DNA from: Iamia sp038233075
Lineage (GTDB): Bacteria > Actinomycetota > Acidimicrobiia > Acidimicrobiales > Iamiaceae
Assembly: GCA_038233075.1 (NCBI GenBank)
Contig: JBBSMQ010000012.1
Coordinates: 1-64,000 of the forward strand
Direction: 5' to 3'
Length of the DNA stretch: 64,000 bases
How positions within the stretch are numbered: position 1 is the first letter of the stretch; the number at the start of each line of letters is the position of its first letter. A model generated the notes under the pieces. The model saw only the letters and a program-made list of their open reading frames with translations, was not told where the DNA came from and did not search any database. Shown piece by piece: positions 25,225 through 33,905 of this stretch. The position numbers and the translations under genes are program-made.

Positions 25225-25852
25225 AGAGGTCGAACCGGCGCCGCTCGACGTCGGTGAAGGGCTCGGTGAGGAACGCGAAGAACTCGGGCTTGCGGCGCCG
25301 GATCTCCTTCTCGATGACCACCAGGTCCTCACCGACGGGCACCAGGTCGCCGCCGAAGCGATCCGACAGCGGGCCGAGCGGGCGAAAGGTGATGCCGTAG
25401 TCCTGGCTGAACAGCTCGGTGGTCAACGTGTCCAGCGACGTCACCAGGCTGAGCGCGCCCTGTCGTCGGGCGTCGCAGTACACGGAGCGGTAGAGGAGCT
25501 CGGTCACGCCCAGGTCCGCCCCCGCGGGGTGGATGGCGAGGGTCGGGCACTCGCAGATGGGCGACGAGAGGCGGACCTCGACGTCGATCGTGTCGGCCAG
25601 GATCAGCTCGCGGAGCGACCCGACGCGGGCCAGCAGCGCCCCCAGCACCATCCCGTGGGCGTCCACCACGACGTGGAACGACGAGCGCCGGGCCAGACCC
25701 TCCTCGGGCAGCTCCGCCTGCGGCGCGTCGTCCATCCCGGCCCGGCCCAGCATCTCCCGGTAGATCTCGGTGGCCCTCGAAAGCGGCGGGAAGCCGCTGA
25801 GGACCTGGACCGTCAGAGACCCCCCGATGGTCGGGGACTCGGCATCGTCCAC
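25223..25852 (-). CDS. Putative acyltransferase of the GNAT / FeeM-like fold
   Basis: 209 aa from a GTG with AGGAG 7 nt upstream. Not firmly recognised. The middle holds V-R-L-S-S-P-I-C-E-C, then L-L-Y-R-S-V-Y-C-D-A-R-R and a Q-D-Y-G-I-T-F-R-P-L-G-P segment; a late strand/turn followed by G-I-x-F-x-P-L-G-P is typical of N-acyl amino acid synthases and autoinducer-synthase-like GNAT proteins. It sits inside the tyrosine catabolic cluster, 36 bp after the FAH gene, so a role on an aromatic amino acid or acyl product is possible (inference). Confidence 0.45.
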   Translation of the reverse strand: MDDAESPTIGGSLTVQVLSGFPPLSRATEIYREMLGRAGMDDAPQAELPEEGLARRSSFHVVVDAHGMVLGALLARVGSLRELILADTIDVEVRLSSPICECPTLAIHPAGADLGVTELLYRSVYCDARRQGALSLVTSLDTLTTELFSQDYGITFRPLGPLSDRFGGDLVPVGEDLVVIEKEIRRRKPEFFAFLTEPFTDVERRRFDL

Positions 25853-25888
25853 TCGCCCGCTCCTGTGATCGACCGCCTCCTGGCCGGG

Positions 25889-26803
25889 TCACGGTAGCCG
25901 GGCCGCGACCACGGGGTTGGTCAGGGTGCCCAGGCCCTCGACCTCGAGCTCGACCACGCACCCGGGGGACAGCCAGGGCGCGGCCTCGGCCCCGTGGATG
26001 AGCGACTGCTCGAGGATGCAGCCAGTGCCGACGGTGCCCGAGCCGAGCACATCGCCGGGGCGCAGGATGGTCGACCGGGAGGCGTGGGCCACCAGGTCCC
26101 CCCAGGGGTGGTGGATGTCGGCCAGCTCGCCCCGGCTGCGTTCGACGCCGTCGACTCGGGCGACCATGGTTCCCGAGGGTCGGCCGGTGGCGATGCCGGG
26201 CAGCTCGTCGGGCGTGAGGAGCACGGGGCCGAGCGAGAGGGCGAAGTCCTTGCCCTTGGCCGGGCCCAGGCCGTGGCGCATCTCCCGACGCTGGAGGTCG
26301 CGGGCCGACCAGTCGTTCATGACGCAGAACCCGGCGACCACCTCGACCCAGCGGTCAGCCGGGACGTCGGAGACCTCCCGACCGATCACGGCGGCGACCT
26401 CGAGCTCGTAGTCGAGCTCGGTGCAACCAGCGGGGACCGCCACCGGCGTCCCCGGGCCGACGACCGAGGCAGGGTTGGAGAAGTAGAAGACGGGTAGCTC
26501 GTACCAGTCGGGGTCGACGTCCAGGCCCCGCCCCCGGCGCGCGGTGGCCACGTGGGCCTCGAAGGCGTAGAAGTCCCGGACCGACGGCGGCCGACCCACC
26601 GGCGCCAGCAGGTCGACCTCGGCCAGGGCCAGGGCATCGCCCGCGGGGCCGATGTCGCCGGCGACGGCCGCGGCGAGCACGGCGTCCTGGGCCCCGCCCA
26701 CCGCAATGAGCCCCGCACCCTCCACTGCGAACGGCACCAGGCGGTCGCCGTCCACCAGACCGGCGAGCACCGTGCCCCGGTGCCGGGCGCGGGCCAGCCT
26801 CAT
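25889..26803 (-). CDS. Fumarylacetoacetate hydrolase family protein
   Basis: 304 aa from the ATG at 26803. FAH fold: D-F-Y-A-F-E-A-H-V near residue 77, Y-F-S-N-P-A-S-V-V-G-P-G, the metal-binding E-L-D-Y-E-L-E-V-A-A-V-I-G, N-D-W-S-A-R-D-L-Q, and G-K-D-F-A-L-S-L-G-P. In this operon it most likely splits fumarylacetoacetate (or maleylacetoacetate) to fumarate and acetoacetate, the last step of homogentisate degradation. Ten bp after hmgA. No maleylacetoacetate isomerase gene is present in the window. Confidence 0.87.
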   Translation of the reverse strand: MRLARARHRGTVLAGLVDGDRLVPFAVEGAGLIAVGGAQDAVLAAAVAGDIGPAGDALALAEVDLLAPVGRPPSVRDFYAFEAHVATARRGRGLDVDPDWYELPVFYFSNPASVVGPGTPVAVPAGCTELDYELEVAAVIGREVSDVPADRWVEVVAGFCVMNDWSARDLQRREMRHGLGPAKGKDFALSLGPVLLTPDELPGIATGRPSGTMVARVDGVERSRGELADIHHPWGDLVAHASRSTILRPGDVLGSGTVGTGCILEQSLIHGAEAAPWLSPGCVVELEVEGLGTLTNPVVAARLP

Positions 26804-26813
26804 CGGTGCGCCA

Positions 26814-28019
26814 TCACGTCGGAACCGCACCCCTCACGGTCGCCTGACGTCTCTCATCACTGCGGTTTGGGGATGGCTTCGACGCCCAGGACATCACGTA
26901 GTCGGCGACCTCGAGGGCGGAGGCCTCGGGTGTCGGGTGCAGGGGCTGGCGGGTGTCGACCATGACCGCGACCTCGTCGTAGGTACGGGGCGCAGTGTCG
27001 AGCCCGTTGCCCGCCGCCGCGGCGGCCGCATCGGCGTCGCGACGGCGGGCCCCGGGCTGGGGTCCGTGGTGGAGACCGGAGGGGTGGAAGGTGACGAAGC
27101 CCTCGCCGATGCCGACCCGGGAGGAGAACCGGCCCCGGTGGTAGAAGATCATCTCGTCGTAGTCGACGTTGCGGTGGAAGAACGGGAGGCGGACCACCTC
27201 CGGGTCGGTCTCGACCGGTCGGGGGACGAAGGTGGCGACCACGGCGCCGTCGGTGACCCAGGTGGTGTGGGCCGACGGGGGCAGGTGGTACCGGGGCGAC
27301 ACGACGGGACGGATGGCCTCGACCGACAGCTTGAGGGGAGCCAGGTCGCCCTTCCACCCGACGACGTCGCAGGGGTGGAACGGGTAGTGGACGCGGGTGT
27401 CGTCGCCGCCGCGCCGCACGACGACCGTGAAGTCGCCCTTCTCCTCGACGGCCTCGGCCTCGGGCACCTCGACCACGGAGGGGTCGAACTGGGCGTGACG
27501 GCCGAGCAGGCCCCGGTCAGGGAGCCGGAACCGGGAGCCGAGGGCGGTGATGACCAGCAGGGCGGTCGGGGACGAGGGCTCGACGCGATGGGTGGTCCCG
27601 CGGGGGACGACCAGGTAGTCGCCGGGGGCGTAGGCGAGTGGTCCGTACTCGGTGCGCAGCGTGCCCTCGCCCCGGTGGACGAACAAGCAGCGGTCACCGT
27701 CGACGTCGCGGAGCAGCTCGGGCCGGCCCCGCCGGACCCGCTGCAGGCCGATGGCGACCTGGGCGTTGGCCAGCAGCGGCGTGGGCCACAGGGCGTCGGC
27801 CCCCTGGTCGGCGTCGGCCAGGCGGCTGCTGTCGTAGGCGCGGTGGGCGGCGGCGCCCTCGACCGAGGTCCAGTCGGTGGGCGGGTGGAGCCGGTAGAGG
27901 TGCGAGGCGGGTCCGGAGAAACCCTCGCGGCCGTGCTCCTCCTCCACCGTCCCCGCCGGCGGCGCGACGTGGGCCTGGCGGGCGACGCGCCCCGAGGTCC
28001 ACTGCGCCATGCCGTCCAT
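26814..28019 (-). CDS. hmgA: Homogentisate 1,2-dioxygenase
   Basis: 401 aa cupin-type dioxygenase. Visible: P-G-D-Y-L-V-V-P-R-G-T-T-H-R near residue 152, H-Y-P-F-H-P-C-D-V-V-G-W-K-G-D, and the iron-site region F-F-H-R-N-V-D-Y-D-E-M-I-F-Y-H-R-G and F-H-P-S-G-L-H-H-G-P. Opens the homogentisate ring to maleylacetoacetate. It is shorter than the human enzyme (~445) but typical for actinobacteria. ATG at 28019 with GGAG 9 nt upstream; a second ATG lies three codons inside. Confidence 0.93.
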   Translation of the reverse strand: MDGMAQWTSGRVARQAHVAPPAGTVEEEHGREGFSGPASHLYRLHPPTDWTSVEGAAAHRAYDSSRLADADQGADALWPTPLLANAQVAIGLQRVRRGRPELLRDVDGDRCLFVHRGEGTLRTEYGPLAYAPGDYLVVPRGTTHRVEPSSPTALLVITALGSRFRLPDRGLLGRHAQFDPSVVEVPEAEAVEEKGDFTVVVRRGGDDTRVHYPFHPCDVVGWKGDLAPLKLSVEAIRPVVSPRYHLPPSAHTTWVTDGAVVATFVPRPVETDPEVVRLPFFHRNVDYDEMIFYHRGRFSSRVGIGEGFVTFHPSGLHHGPQPGARRRDADAAAAAAGNGLDTAPRTYDEVAVMVDTRQPLHPTPEASALEVADYVMSWASKPSPNRSDERRQATVRGAVPT

Positions 28020-28065
28020 CAGCGCCGCTCCGGGCCGTCGTGTGCTCGGGACCTGACCGCGCCAC

Positions 28066-28161
28066 CGGGGCACCGATGGACGCCGACGGCTCCGCTCGCT
28101 CGGCTCGCTCCGTCGTCGGAGAGCCCGTTCTGTCTGGTTCGCTCGCTGCCCTCGCGCATCG
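28066..28161 (-). repeat. Palindromic repeat element, copy B, between hppD and hmgA
   Basis: Read on the minus strand it follows the same order as copy A (23114-23200): a GCAGCGAGCGA block, GACAGA, GGGCTCTCCG, a CGACGGAGC arm completing the CTCCG-ACGA-CGGAG hairpin, then GGAGCCG-N-CGGCG and a final TC-x-AT-x-GGTGC. The loop differs (ACGA against GCGG). It begins directly after the hppD stop codon. Confidence 0.65.
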
Positions 28162-29277
28162 TCAGAGATTCCCCCGTCGGTCCTGCTCGCGCTCGATGGC
28201 CTCGAACAGGGCCTTGAAGTTGCCCTCACCGAAACCGGTCGCGCCCCGGCGCTCGATGATCTCGAAGAACACCGTGGGCCGATCGGTCACGGTCTCGGTG
28301 AAGATCTGCAGCAGGTGGCCGTGCTCGTCGCGGTCGACGAGGATCCCGAGCTCCGCCAGCGCGTCCCACGGCAGGTCGATGCCCGCCATCCGGGTGCGGG
28401 CCTCGTCGTAGTAGGTGGGGGGCACGGTCATGGTGCGCACGCCCCGGTCCGCCAGGGCCCGCACCGTGGCCACGATGTCGGATGTGGCCAGGGCGATGTG
28501 CTGCACGCCGGGACTGCGGTAGGCGTCGAGGTACTCCTCGATCTGGCTCTTGCGACGCCCGACGGCGGGCTCGTTGATGGGCATGACCACGTTCTCCCGG
28601 TCCCACACGACCGTCGACATCAGCGCCGAGTGCTCGGTGGAGATCTGGTCGTCGTCGAAGTGGGTCATCTGGGCGAAGCCGAAGACCTGCTCGTAGAACC
28701 TGACCCAACGCTCGAGCGTGCCCTGCTCGACGTTGCCGACGACGTGGTCGATGGCCTCGAGGCCGACCTCGGGTCCCGGCGCCGGGTGCAGGTCGGTCGG
28801 GGTGAACCAGGGGGCGAAGGGCCCGTCGTAGCGGCGGCGATCGAGCAGGGTGTGCACCGTGTCGCCGTAGGTCGCGACCGCGGCGTGGCGGATGACACCG
28901 TGCTCGTCGGCATCGTCGGCCGGCGGGCGGATGCTGCGGGCGCCCCGCGCCAACGCGGCGTCGTAGGCCTCGTCCACGTCGTCGACGAGGAAGGCGACGT
29001 CGCGGACGCCGTCGCCGTGGAGGGCGACGTGGGCGGCGATGGGCGAGCTGGGGTCGAGGGCGCCGGAGACCAGCAGCTGCACCCGCCCCTGGCGCAACAG
29101 GTACGACACCCGGTCCCGCCGACCGGTCTCGGGCCCGGCGTAGGCGACGGGCGCGAACCCGAAGGCCGAGATGAGGAACCCGGCGAAGGCTCGGGCCCCA
29201 CCCACCCACCACTCGAGGTGGTCCACCCCTCGCAACCGGGGCGGCGCACTGGTGGGGGCAACGGCAGGGGCGGGCAT
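28162..29277 (-). CDS. hppD: 4-hydroxyphenylpyruvate dioxygenase
   Basis: 371 aa, two VOC modules. The C-terminal module carries the iron ligands: I-D-H-V-V-G-N-V (first His), G-V-Q-H-I-A-L-A-T (second His) and F-F-E-I-I-E-R (Glu). The end G-F-G-E-G-N-F-K-A-L-F-E-A-I-E is diagnostic of HPPD. Converts 4-hydroxyphenylpyruvate to homogentisate. ATG at 29277 preferred over a TTG two codons upstream. First gene of the leftward cluster hppD-hmgA-FAH-acyltransferase-phhA, divergent from an Lrp regulator. Confidence 0.95.
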   Translation of the reverse strand: MPAPAVAPTSAPPRLRGVDHLEWWVGGARAFAGFLISAFGFAPVAYAGPETGRRDRVSYLLRQGRVQLLVSGALDPSSPIAAHVALHGDGVRDVAFLVDDVDEAYDAALARGARSIRPPADDADEHGVIRHAAVATYGDTVHTLLDRRRYDGPFAPWFTPTDLHPAPGPEVGLEAIDHVVGNVEQGTLERWVRFYEQVFGFAQMTHFDDDQISTEHSALMSTVVWDRENVVMPINEPAVGRRKSQIEEYLDAYRSPGVQHIALATSDIVATVRALADRGVRTMTVPPTYYDEARTRMAGIDLPWDALAELGILVDRDEHGHLLQIFTETVTDRPTVFFEIIERRGATGFGEGNFKALFEAIEREQDRRGNL

Positions 29278-29391
29278 CGGCAACGGCTCCGGATGGCGAT
29301 CTGGAGCACCATGCTGCCCACCAGACCCACGAGGACGTCAACAGGTGACCATCGGGCTGCACACAATGATCATCAGCGGCAAAACATGATG

Positions 29392-29397
29392 TACGAT
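29392..29397 (+). promoter_or_regulatory. -10 box of a leaderless promoter (Lrp gene)
   Basis: TACGAT, 6 nt, ATG at 29404. It lies in an AT-rich 120-bp divergent region with short palindromes (ATGATCAT at 29367-29374 and ACATGATGT near 29384), plausible operator sites. Confidence 0.5.
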
Positions 29398-29403
29398 CTG
29401 CCC

Positions 29404-29871
29404 ATGAGCATCGACACCCTCGACGCCGGACTCATCACCGCCCTCGCCGCCAGCCCCCGGGCCGGGGTGATGGAGCTGGCCCGCCAGCTTGGCGTGGCCC
29501 GCGGCACCGTACAGTCCCGGCTGGACAAGCTGCAGGCGCGTGGGGTGGTGACCGGCTTCGATCCCGACCTCCACCTGCCCTCGCTCGGCTACGAGGTGCT
29601 GGCCTTCGTCACCCTCGACATCGCCCAAGGCCGCCTCGACGACGTCATCTCCCACCTCCAGGACGTTCCCGAGCTCATCGAGGCCCACAGCACCAGCGGC
29701 CCCGGCGACCTGCACTGCCGGGTCGTGGCCCGCACCAACCAGCACCTCCAGGAGGTGCTGAACCGCATCCTCGAGGTCTCCGGCATCGAGCGCACGGCCA
29801 CCCACATCGCCCTCACCGAGCAGATCCGGACCCGGGTGCTCCCCCTCGTCGCCCAGCTGGGCGACGGGTAG
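29404..29871 (+). CDS. Lrp/AsnC-family transcriptional regulator
   Basis: 155 aa. N-terminal HTH: L-D-A-G-L-I-T-A-L, M-E-L-A-R-Q-L-G-V-A-R-G-T-V-Q-S-R-L-D-K-L, then the RAM ligand domain (E-V-L-A-F-V-T-L-D-I to I-E-R-T-A-T-H-I-A-L). Divergent from hppD with a shared AT-rich region, so it probably controls the phenylalanine/tyrosine catabolic genes in response to an aromatic amino acid, as Lrp-type regulators do for amino acid catabolism. The link is by position only. Confidence 0.85.
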   Translation: MSIDTLDAGLITALAASPRAGVMELARQLGVARGTVQSRLDKLQARGVVTGFDPDLHLPSLGYEVLAFVTLDIAQGRLDDVISHLQDVPELIEAHSTSGPGDLHCRVVARTNQHLQEVLNRILEVSGIERTATHIALTEQIRTRVLPLVAQLGDG

Positions 29872-29921
29872 CCGACCACCCGGCACCGCGGCCGTCGTCG
29901 ACGCGGGGCCGGGGTCGGGTG

Positions 29922-31569
29922 TCAGGTCTGGCCCGCGGGGGTGCGGTCGGTGCCGGGTCCGGTCGGGTCGCCGCCCTCGGGCACGTCGGCGTCGAGGCCC
30001 TTGCCACCGCGGCTCTTGGCCAGGTCCTCCTCGTCGACCAGGCGGCGCGACACCCACTCGCGGCCCTCCTGGTCGGCCCACACCAGCATCGGCGGCAGGA
30101 TGATCAGGGCCGAGAGCAACGCCACCACGACGTTGAGGGCCACGATCAGGCCGAAGTCGCGCAGCAGCGGCAGGCTGGAGGTGGCGATCACGCCCACACC
30201 GACCACACCGGTCAGGGCGGACACGATGAAGGCGCGGCCGGTGCGCGCCGCGGCCACGTCGGCCGCGCCCTGCGGGGCAAAGCCACGTTCTCGCTCCTCC
30301 ACGAAGCGCAGCAGGATCAGCGAGGTGAACTCGGTGCAGATGGCCACGATCAGCGGCCCGCCGACTGCGGTCATCGGGCTCAGCTCGAGACCCAGGGCGA
30401 AGGCCACCAGCGAGGCCAGGCCGGTGGCGATGAGCGCGGGGACCAGCGACAGCAGGGAGCGGATGAGGCTGCGCAGCCGGACCATGAGGAACAGGCCCAC
30501 GAACCCGATGGCCAGGTAGGTGAGCTGGGCCCGGTTGGCCTCAGCACACCGCTGCGGAAGTCCTTGCCCTTGGTGGGCGAGCGGAACTCGCGCGTGCCGA
30601 GCAGGGCGATGGGCAGGATGATCGAGGTCAGGCAGATCACGATGATCCCGACGATGAGCAGATCACCGAAGTCGCGGATCATCGGCACCCGGGCGAACTT
30701 GAGGGCGGCGAAGGCCAGCACCGCGTCGAAGGTGACCACCAGCAGAGCCGGGCCCAGCTTCCGGGCCGCCTCCTGGATCGGGTGCGCGACGCGGTCGATG
30801 ATCACCTCCTCCTCGATGCGCGCGTGCATCTGGATCGCGTAGTCGATGCCCACACCGAGCATCACCGGGAGCCCGGAGATGGTGACCAGCGACAGAGGGA
30901 TGCCGACGTAGCCGGCCAGGCCGAAGCCCCACGTGACCCCCATGAGGATCACGGCCAGGGGCAGCAGGCGCCAACCGCACGTGGAACAGCAGGACGAGCA
31001 CGACGACCATCACGCCCACGGCGATGGCCCCCAGGCTGACGAGGCCGCCCTTCAGGTAGTCGTTGATGTCGCTCAGCAGCCTGGGGCACCCACGGTGGTG
31101 GAGACGGCGACGTCGCTGAACTCGGCCCGTTGACGATGTCGACGACCTGGTCCGCGGCGGCGCCCTCGTCCTCGATCGACAGGTTGCCGCCCAGCCGGGT
31201 GACGATCTGGGCCGTCTGCTCGTCGGGGAAGAAGGGGCGCAGGGCCTTGCGGATCTCGCCCTGGTTGTCGCGGAGGAGGAACTCGACCCAGGCCGGGTTG
31301 TCAAGGGTGCGCTCGGCCTCGGGGATGGCGAGCAGGCGCTCGAGGGTCTTGGTCGATCCTCGGTGCGGGCTGCGGCCTCCGGCGTGTCCGGCTCCTCCTG
31401 GAGCTCCGGGGGACCGTCGGAGCTGAGCCCAGCGGCGAAGGCCAGGGCCCCGCCGGCGATGCTCTGGGTGGGATCCGCAGCCGGCTGCCCGTCGCGCGTC
31501 TTCTGGATCAGGCTGTCGCTGAACTGGAGGGCGGCTGTGCCTCCCCTCCGGGAGCGGGTGGCATGGTAG
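29922..31569 (-). pseudogene. RND/MMPL-family transporter, N-terminally truncated and frameshifted
   Basis: Pieces of one permease lie in order but in different frames: a periplasmic segment (S-D-S-L-I-Q-K-T-R-D-G-Q-P, ~31450-31530), K-T-L-E-R-L-L to G-G-N-L-S-I-E-D-E-G (~31150-31360), A-E-F-S-D-V-A-V-S-T-T-V-G-A-P, then S-D-I-N-D-Y-L-K-G-G plus helix (~31000-31080), I-L-M-G-V-T-W-G-F-G with M-L-G-V-G-I-D-Y-A-I-Q-M-H (~30560-30950), and the last helices (29922-30540). The first transmembrane helix and the N-terminal half of the first periplasmic loop are missing, because the next gene starts at 31574. Loss of sequence argues for true decay, although some shifts could be read errors. Confidence 0.75.
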
Positions 31570-31573
31570 TCAC

Positions 31574-32722
31574 GTGACGGAGGCCACGGGGCACGACGGA
31601 CCCGTGCTGCCGCGGGACCAGTTCCCCGTGGCGGGGACCAGGGCCTACCTCGACACCGCGTACATGAGCCCGCTGCCGACGCCGGTGGCCGAGGCCATGG
31701 CCGCCGACGCCCGGCGTGCCGGCGCTCTCGGTTCCCGAGGGCAAGCGGCACGGGCCGAGGCCGAGGAGGAGGTCCGGGCCGCCGCGGCGCGGCTCATGGG
31801 CAGCGAGCCGGACGACGTGGCCTTCGTGGCCAACACGACCCAGGGGATCGGCCTGGTGGCAGCCGGGCTCGACTGGACCGTCGGCGACCGGGTGCTGGTG
31901 GCTGAGGGCGATCACCCGTCGGTCGTCCTGCCGTGGCGGGCACGGGCCGACGTAGGCGTCGAGGTGGTGGAGGTTCCCGTCGGGCCGGGAGCAGCGCTCG
32001 CTCTGGCCGACGTGGCCGACGCCCTCGAGGCGGGGGCCGGGCGGGTGCGCGTGGTCGCCGTGTCCTGGGTGCGCGCCGACCGGGGGTGGCGGGTCGACCT
32101 GGCCCCCCTGGCTGAGCTCGCCCACAGCCACGGCGCCCTGCTCTGCGTCGACCTCATCCAGGGCCTAGGGGCGCTGCCGTGCGACCTCGGCGCCTGGGGC
32201 GTCGATGCCGCCGCGGCCGGCGCCCAGAAGTGGCTGCTCGGTCCTCACGGCGTGGGTGTGGCCCACCTCTCGCCGGTGGTGCGCGACCGTCTCCGGGTGC
32301 TGGCCCCCTCCCAGCACGGTCTCGCCGATCGTCCCGGTCCCCTGACCTACGGACCCACGGCCCGCCGCCACGAGTCCGGCGCCCCCAACCACGCCGGACG
32401 AGCGGGGCTGGGCGCGGCCCTGGCGCTGCTGGCCGGCGCCGGGCCCACCGCGGTCGCCACGACCGTCGATGCCCTCGCGACCCGCCTGGCCCACGGGCTC
32501 TCGGCCCTCGGGGCCGAGGTGCTGACCCGGCGCGACGGGGCGTCAGGGTCGGGCATCGTCGCGGCCGTCCTCGGCGACCTCGACGCCGCCGATGCCGTGG
32601 CCCACCTGGACCGTGCCGGCGTGGTGGTGGCGGCTCGGGCCGGCGCCGTGCGCTTCGCGACCCACGCCTGGAACGACGACTCCGACGTGACCGCCGCCCT
32701 CGACGCCGTCGCCGCCCTGTAG
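31574..32722 (+). CDS. Class V aminotransferase / cysteine desulfurase-like PLP enzyme
   Basis: 382 aa from a GTG. Fold-type I PLP enzyme of the class V group: Y-L-D-T-A-Y-M-S-P-L-P near the start, N-T-T-Q-G-I, G-D-H-P-S-V-V, C-V-D-L-I-Q-G-L-G, and A-G-A-Q-K-W-L-L-G-P-H-G with the Schiff-base Lys219. The conserved cysteine loop of true desulfurases is not evident, so an aminotransferase, lyase or isopenicillin-epimerase-like role is more likely. It stands alone at the edge of the RND pseudogene. Confidence 0.8.
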   Translation: MTEATGHDGPVLPRDQFPVAGTRAYLDTAYMSPLPTPVAEAMAADARRAGALGSRGQAARAEAEEEVRAAAARLMGSEPDDVAFVANTTQGIGLVAAGLDWTVGDRVLVAEGDHPSVVLPWRARADVGVEVVEVPVGPGAALALADVADALEAGAGRVRVVAVSWVRADRGWRVDLAPLAELAHSHGALLCVDLIQGLGALPCDLGAWGVDAAAAGAQKWLLGPHGVGVAHLSPVVRDRLRVLAPSQHGLADRPGPLTYGPTARRHESGAPNHAGRAGLGAALALLAGAGPTAVATTVDALATRLAHGLSALGAEVLTRRDGASGSGIVAAVLGDLDAADAVAHLDRAGVVVAARAGAVRFATHAWNDDSDVTAALDAVAAL

Positions 32723-32863
32723 CCCATCTCCCCCCACGCCCCGGCCGAGCCCGCACGGGGAGAGGCGACGTGGCGGGGTCCCCCACCCGTCGGGGTGGGG
32801 CGACCGCCACCGGCGGGTAGACGTGGGACGATGCCCGTCGACCGCCGTCCCCCGAGGTGATCC

Positions 32864-33883
32864 GTGCCCCAACGCAGCTGCCCGTCGTGCGGCGTGGACG
32901 TCGCCGCTCACCAGACCCTCTGCCCGGCCTGTCGGACCCCGGTCCCCTCCGAGGCGGGCCCGGTGGCCACCTCCAGCGACGGCAGCTCCTTCTCCTTCTC
33001 CGCCCCTCCCCCCCGCTCGGCTCATCCCCGCACACCCCCAGACCTACCCGACCCGTCTGTCACCGCCAACCGCGACCCTGCGTCGGTCTCCTCCCCGGGG
33101 TCCGACGACGAGCCCACGATCGCGACCGGCGGCCAGGTCGAGCCCACCGTCGACGCCTTGCGCCTGTCCGAGCCGACCGTGCGGGCCCCCGAGCGCGAGG
33201 ACGGCTCGGCCCGCGCCCACCCGTCCGACACCGCCGTGGCCGCCGGTGGGCAGGGCCCCTCGTGGGCCCCGCCCGCGGGTACCCCGTGGACCGCCCCCAC
33301 CGGCCCGTCGCCAGATCCTGCGCCCGATCGACCGATCACGACAGCCGACTCGGGAGAGGGCCGGGGCGGGGCCGGCGCACCCACCTGGTACCAGGGCTCG
33401 GCTCCGGCCGCCTCGCCGTCCCTGCCAGCGGGCTCGGGTGCGGGCGCGGCACCGTCGGCCGGCGTCCTGGGCGTGCCCGGCGCCCCCACCCTCGACGACC
33501 GCGGCAACCTGCCCGGTGGGGTGCTGGGCGTGGCGGGGGCGGTGCTGGTGGCGGTGGGTGTGGCCCTCCCGTGGATGGACGTGGCCGGGGAGTCGGTGTC
33601 GGGGTGGGCGGCCAGCGACGACGCCAAGGTGCTCGTCGGGCTGGCGGCGACCGCGGCGGCGGCCGGGGCCCTGGTGGTGGGCGGAGCCCGCTCGCTCATC
33701 CTCCGGGTGCTGCTCGGCGTCCTCGGCCTGGCGGCGGTGGCTCTGGGGGTGTTCGAGCTGTTCAGCGTCAGCGGGATCGAGGACCTCGACCCCTCACCGG
33801 GGATGGGTCTGTTCGTCGGGCTGGCCGGAGGTGCGCTCCTCGTCGCCGGCGGTGTCCTGACCCGCCACCGCCGCTTCAGCTGA
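32864..33883 (+). CDS. Zinc-ribbon membrane protein, function unknown
   Basis: 339 aa from a GTG with GAGGTGA upstream. The N-terminus is a zinc ribbon (C-P-S-C at ~6-9, C-P-A-C at ~20-23). Residues ~28-215 are Pro/Ser/Ala/Thr-rich and disordered. The C-terminal ~120 residues have four hydrophobic helices with short loops (A-L-P-W-M-D-V-A-G-E near the first). The ribbon-linker-membrane layout is common among uncharacterised actinobacterial proteins. Ends 18 bp from the convergent putA stop. Confidence 0.7.
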   Translation: MPQRSCPSCGVDVAAHQTLCPACRTPVPSEAGPVATSSDGSSFSFSAPPPRSAHPRTPPDLPDPSVTANRDPASVSSPGSDDEPTIATGGQVEPTVDALRLSEPTVRAPEREDGSARAHPSDTAVAAGGQGPSWAPPAGTPWTAPTGPSPDPAPDRPITTADSGEGRGGAGAPTWYQGSAPAASPSLPAGSGAGAAPSAGVLGVPGAPTLDDRGNLPGGVLGVAGAVLVAVGVALPWMDVAGESVSGWAASDDAKVLVGLAATAAAAGALVVGGARSLILRVLLGVLGLAAVALGVFELFSVSGIEDLDPSPGMGLFVGLAGGALLVAGGVLTRHRRFS

Positions 33884-33905
33884 CCCTCGACGCGAGCGCG
33901 GTCAG
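33880..33905. terminator. Bidirectional terminator-like hairpin
   Basis: CTGACC (33880-33885) and GGTCAG (33900-33905) enclose CTCG-ACG-CGAG. It covers both stop codons of the convergent zinc-ribbon and putA genes. Confidence 0.5.
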
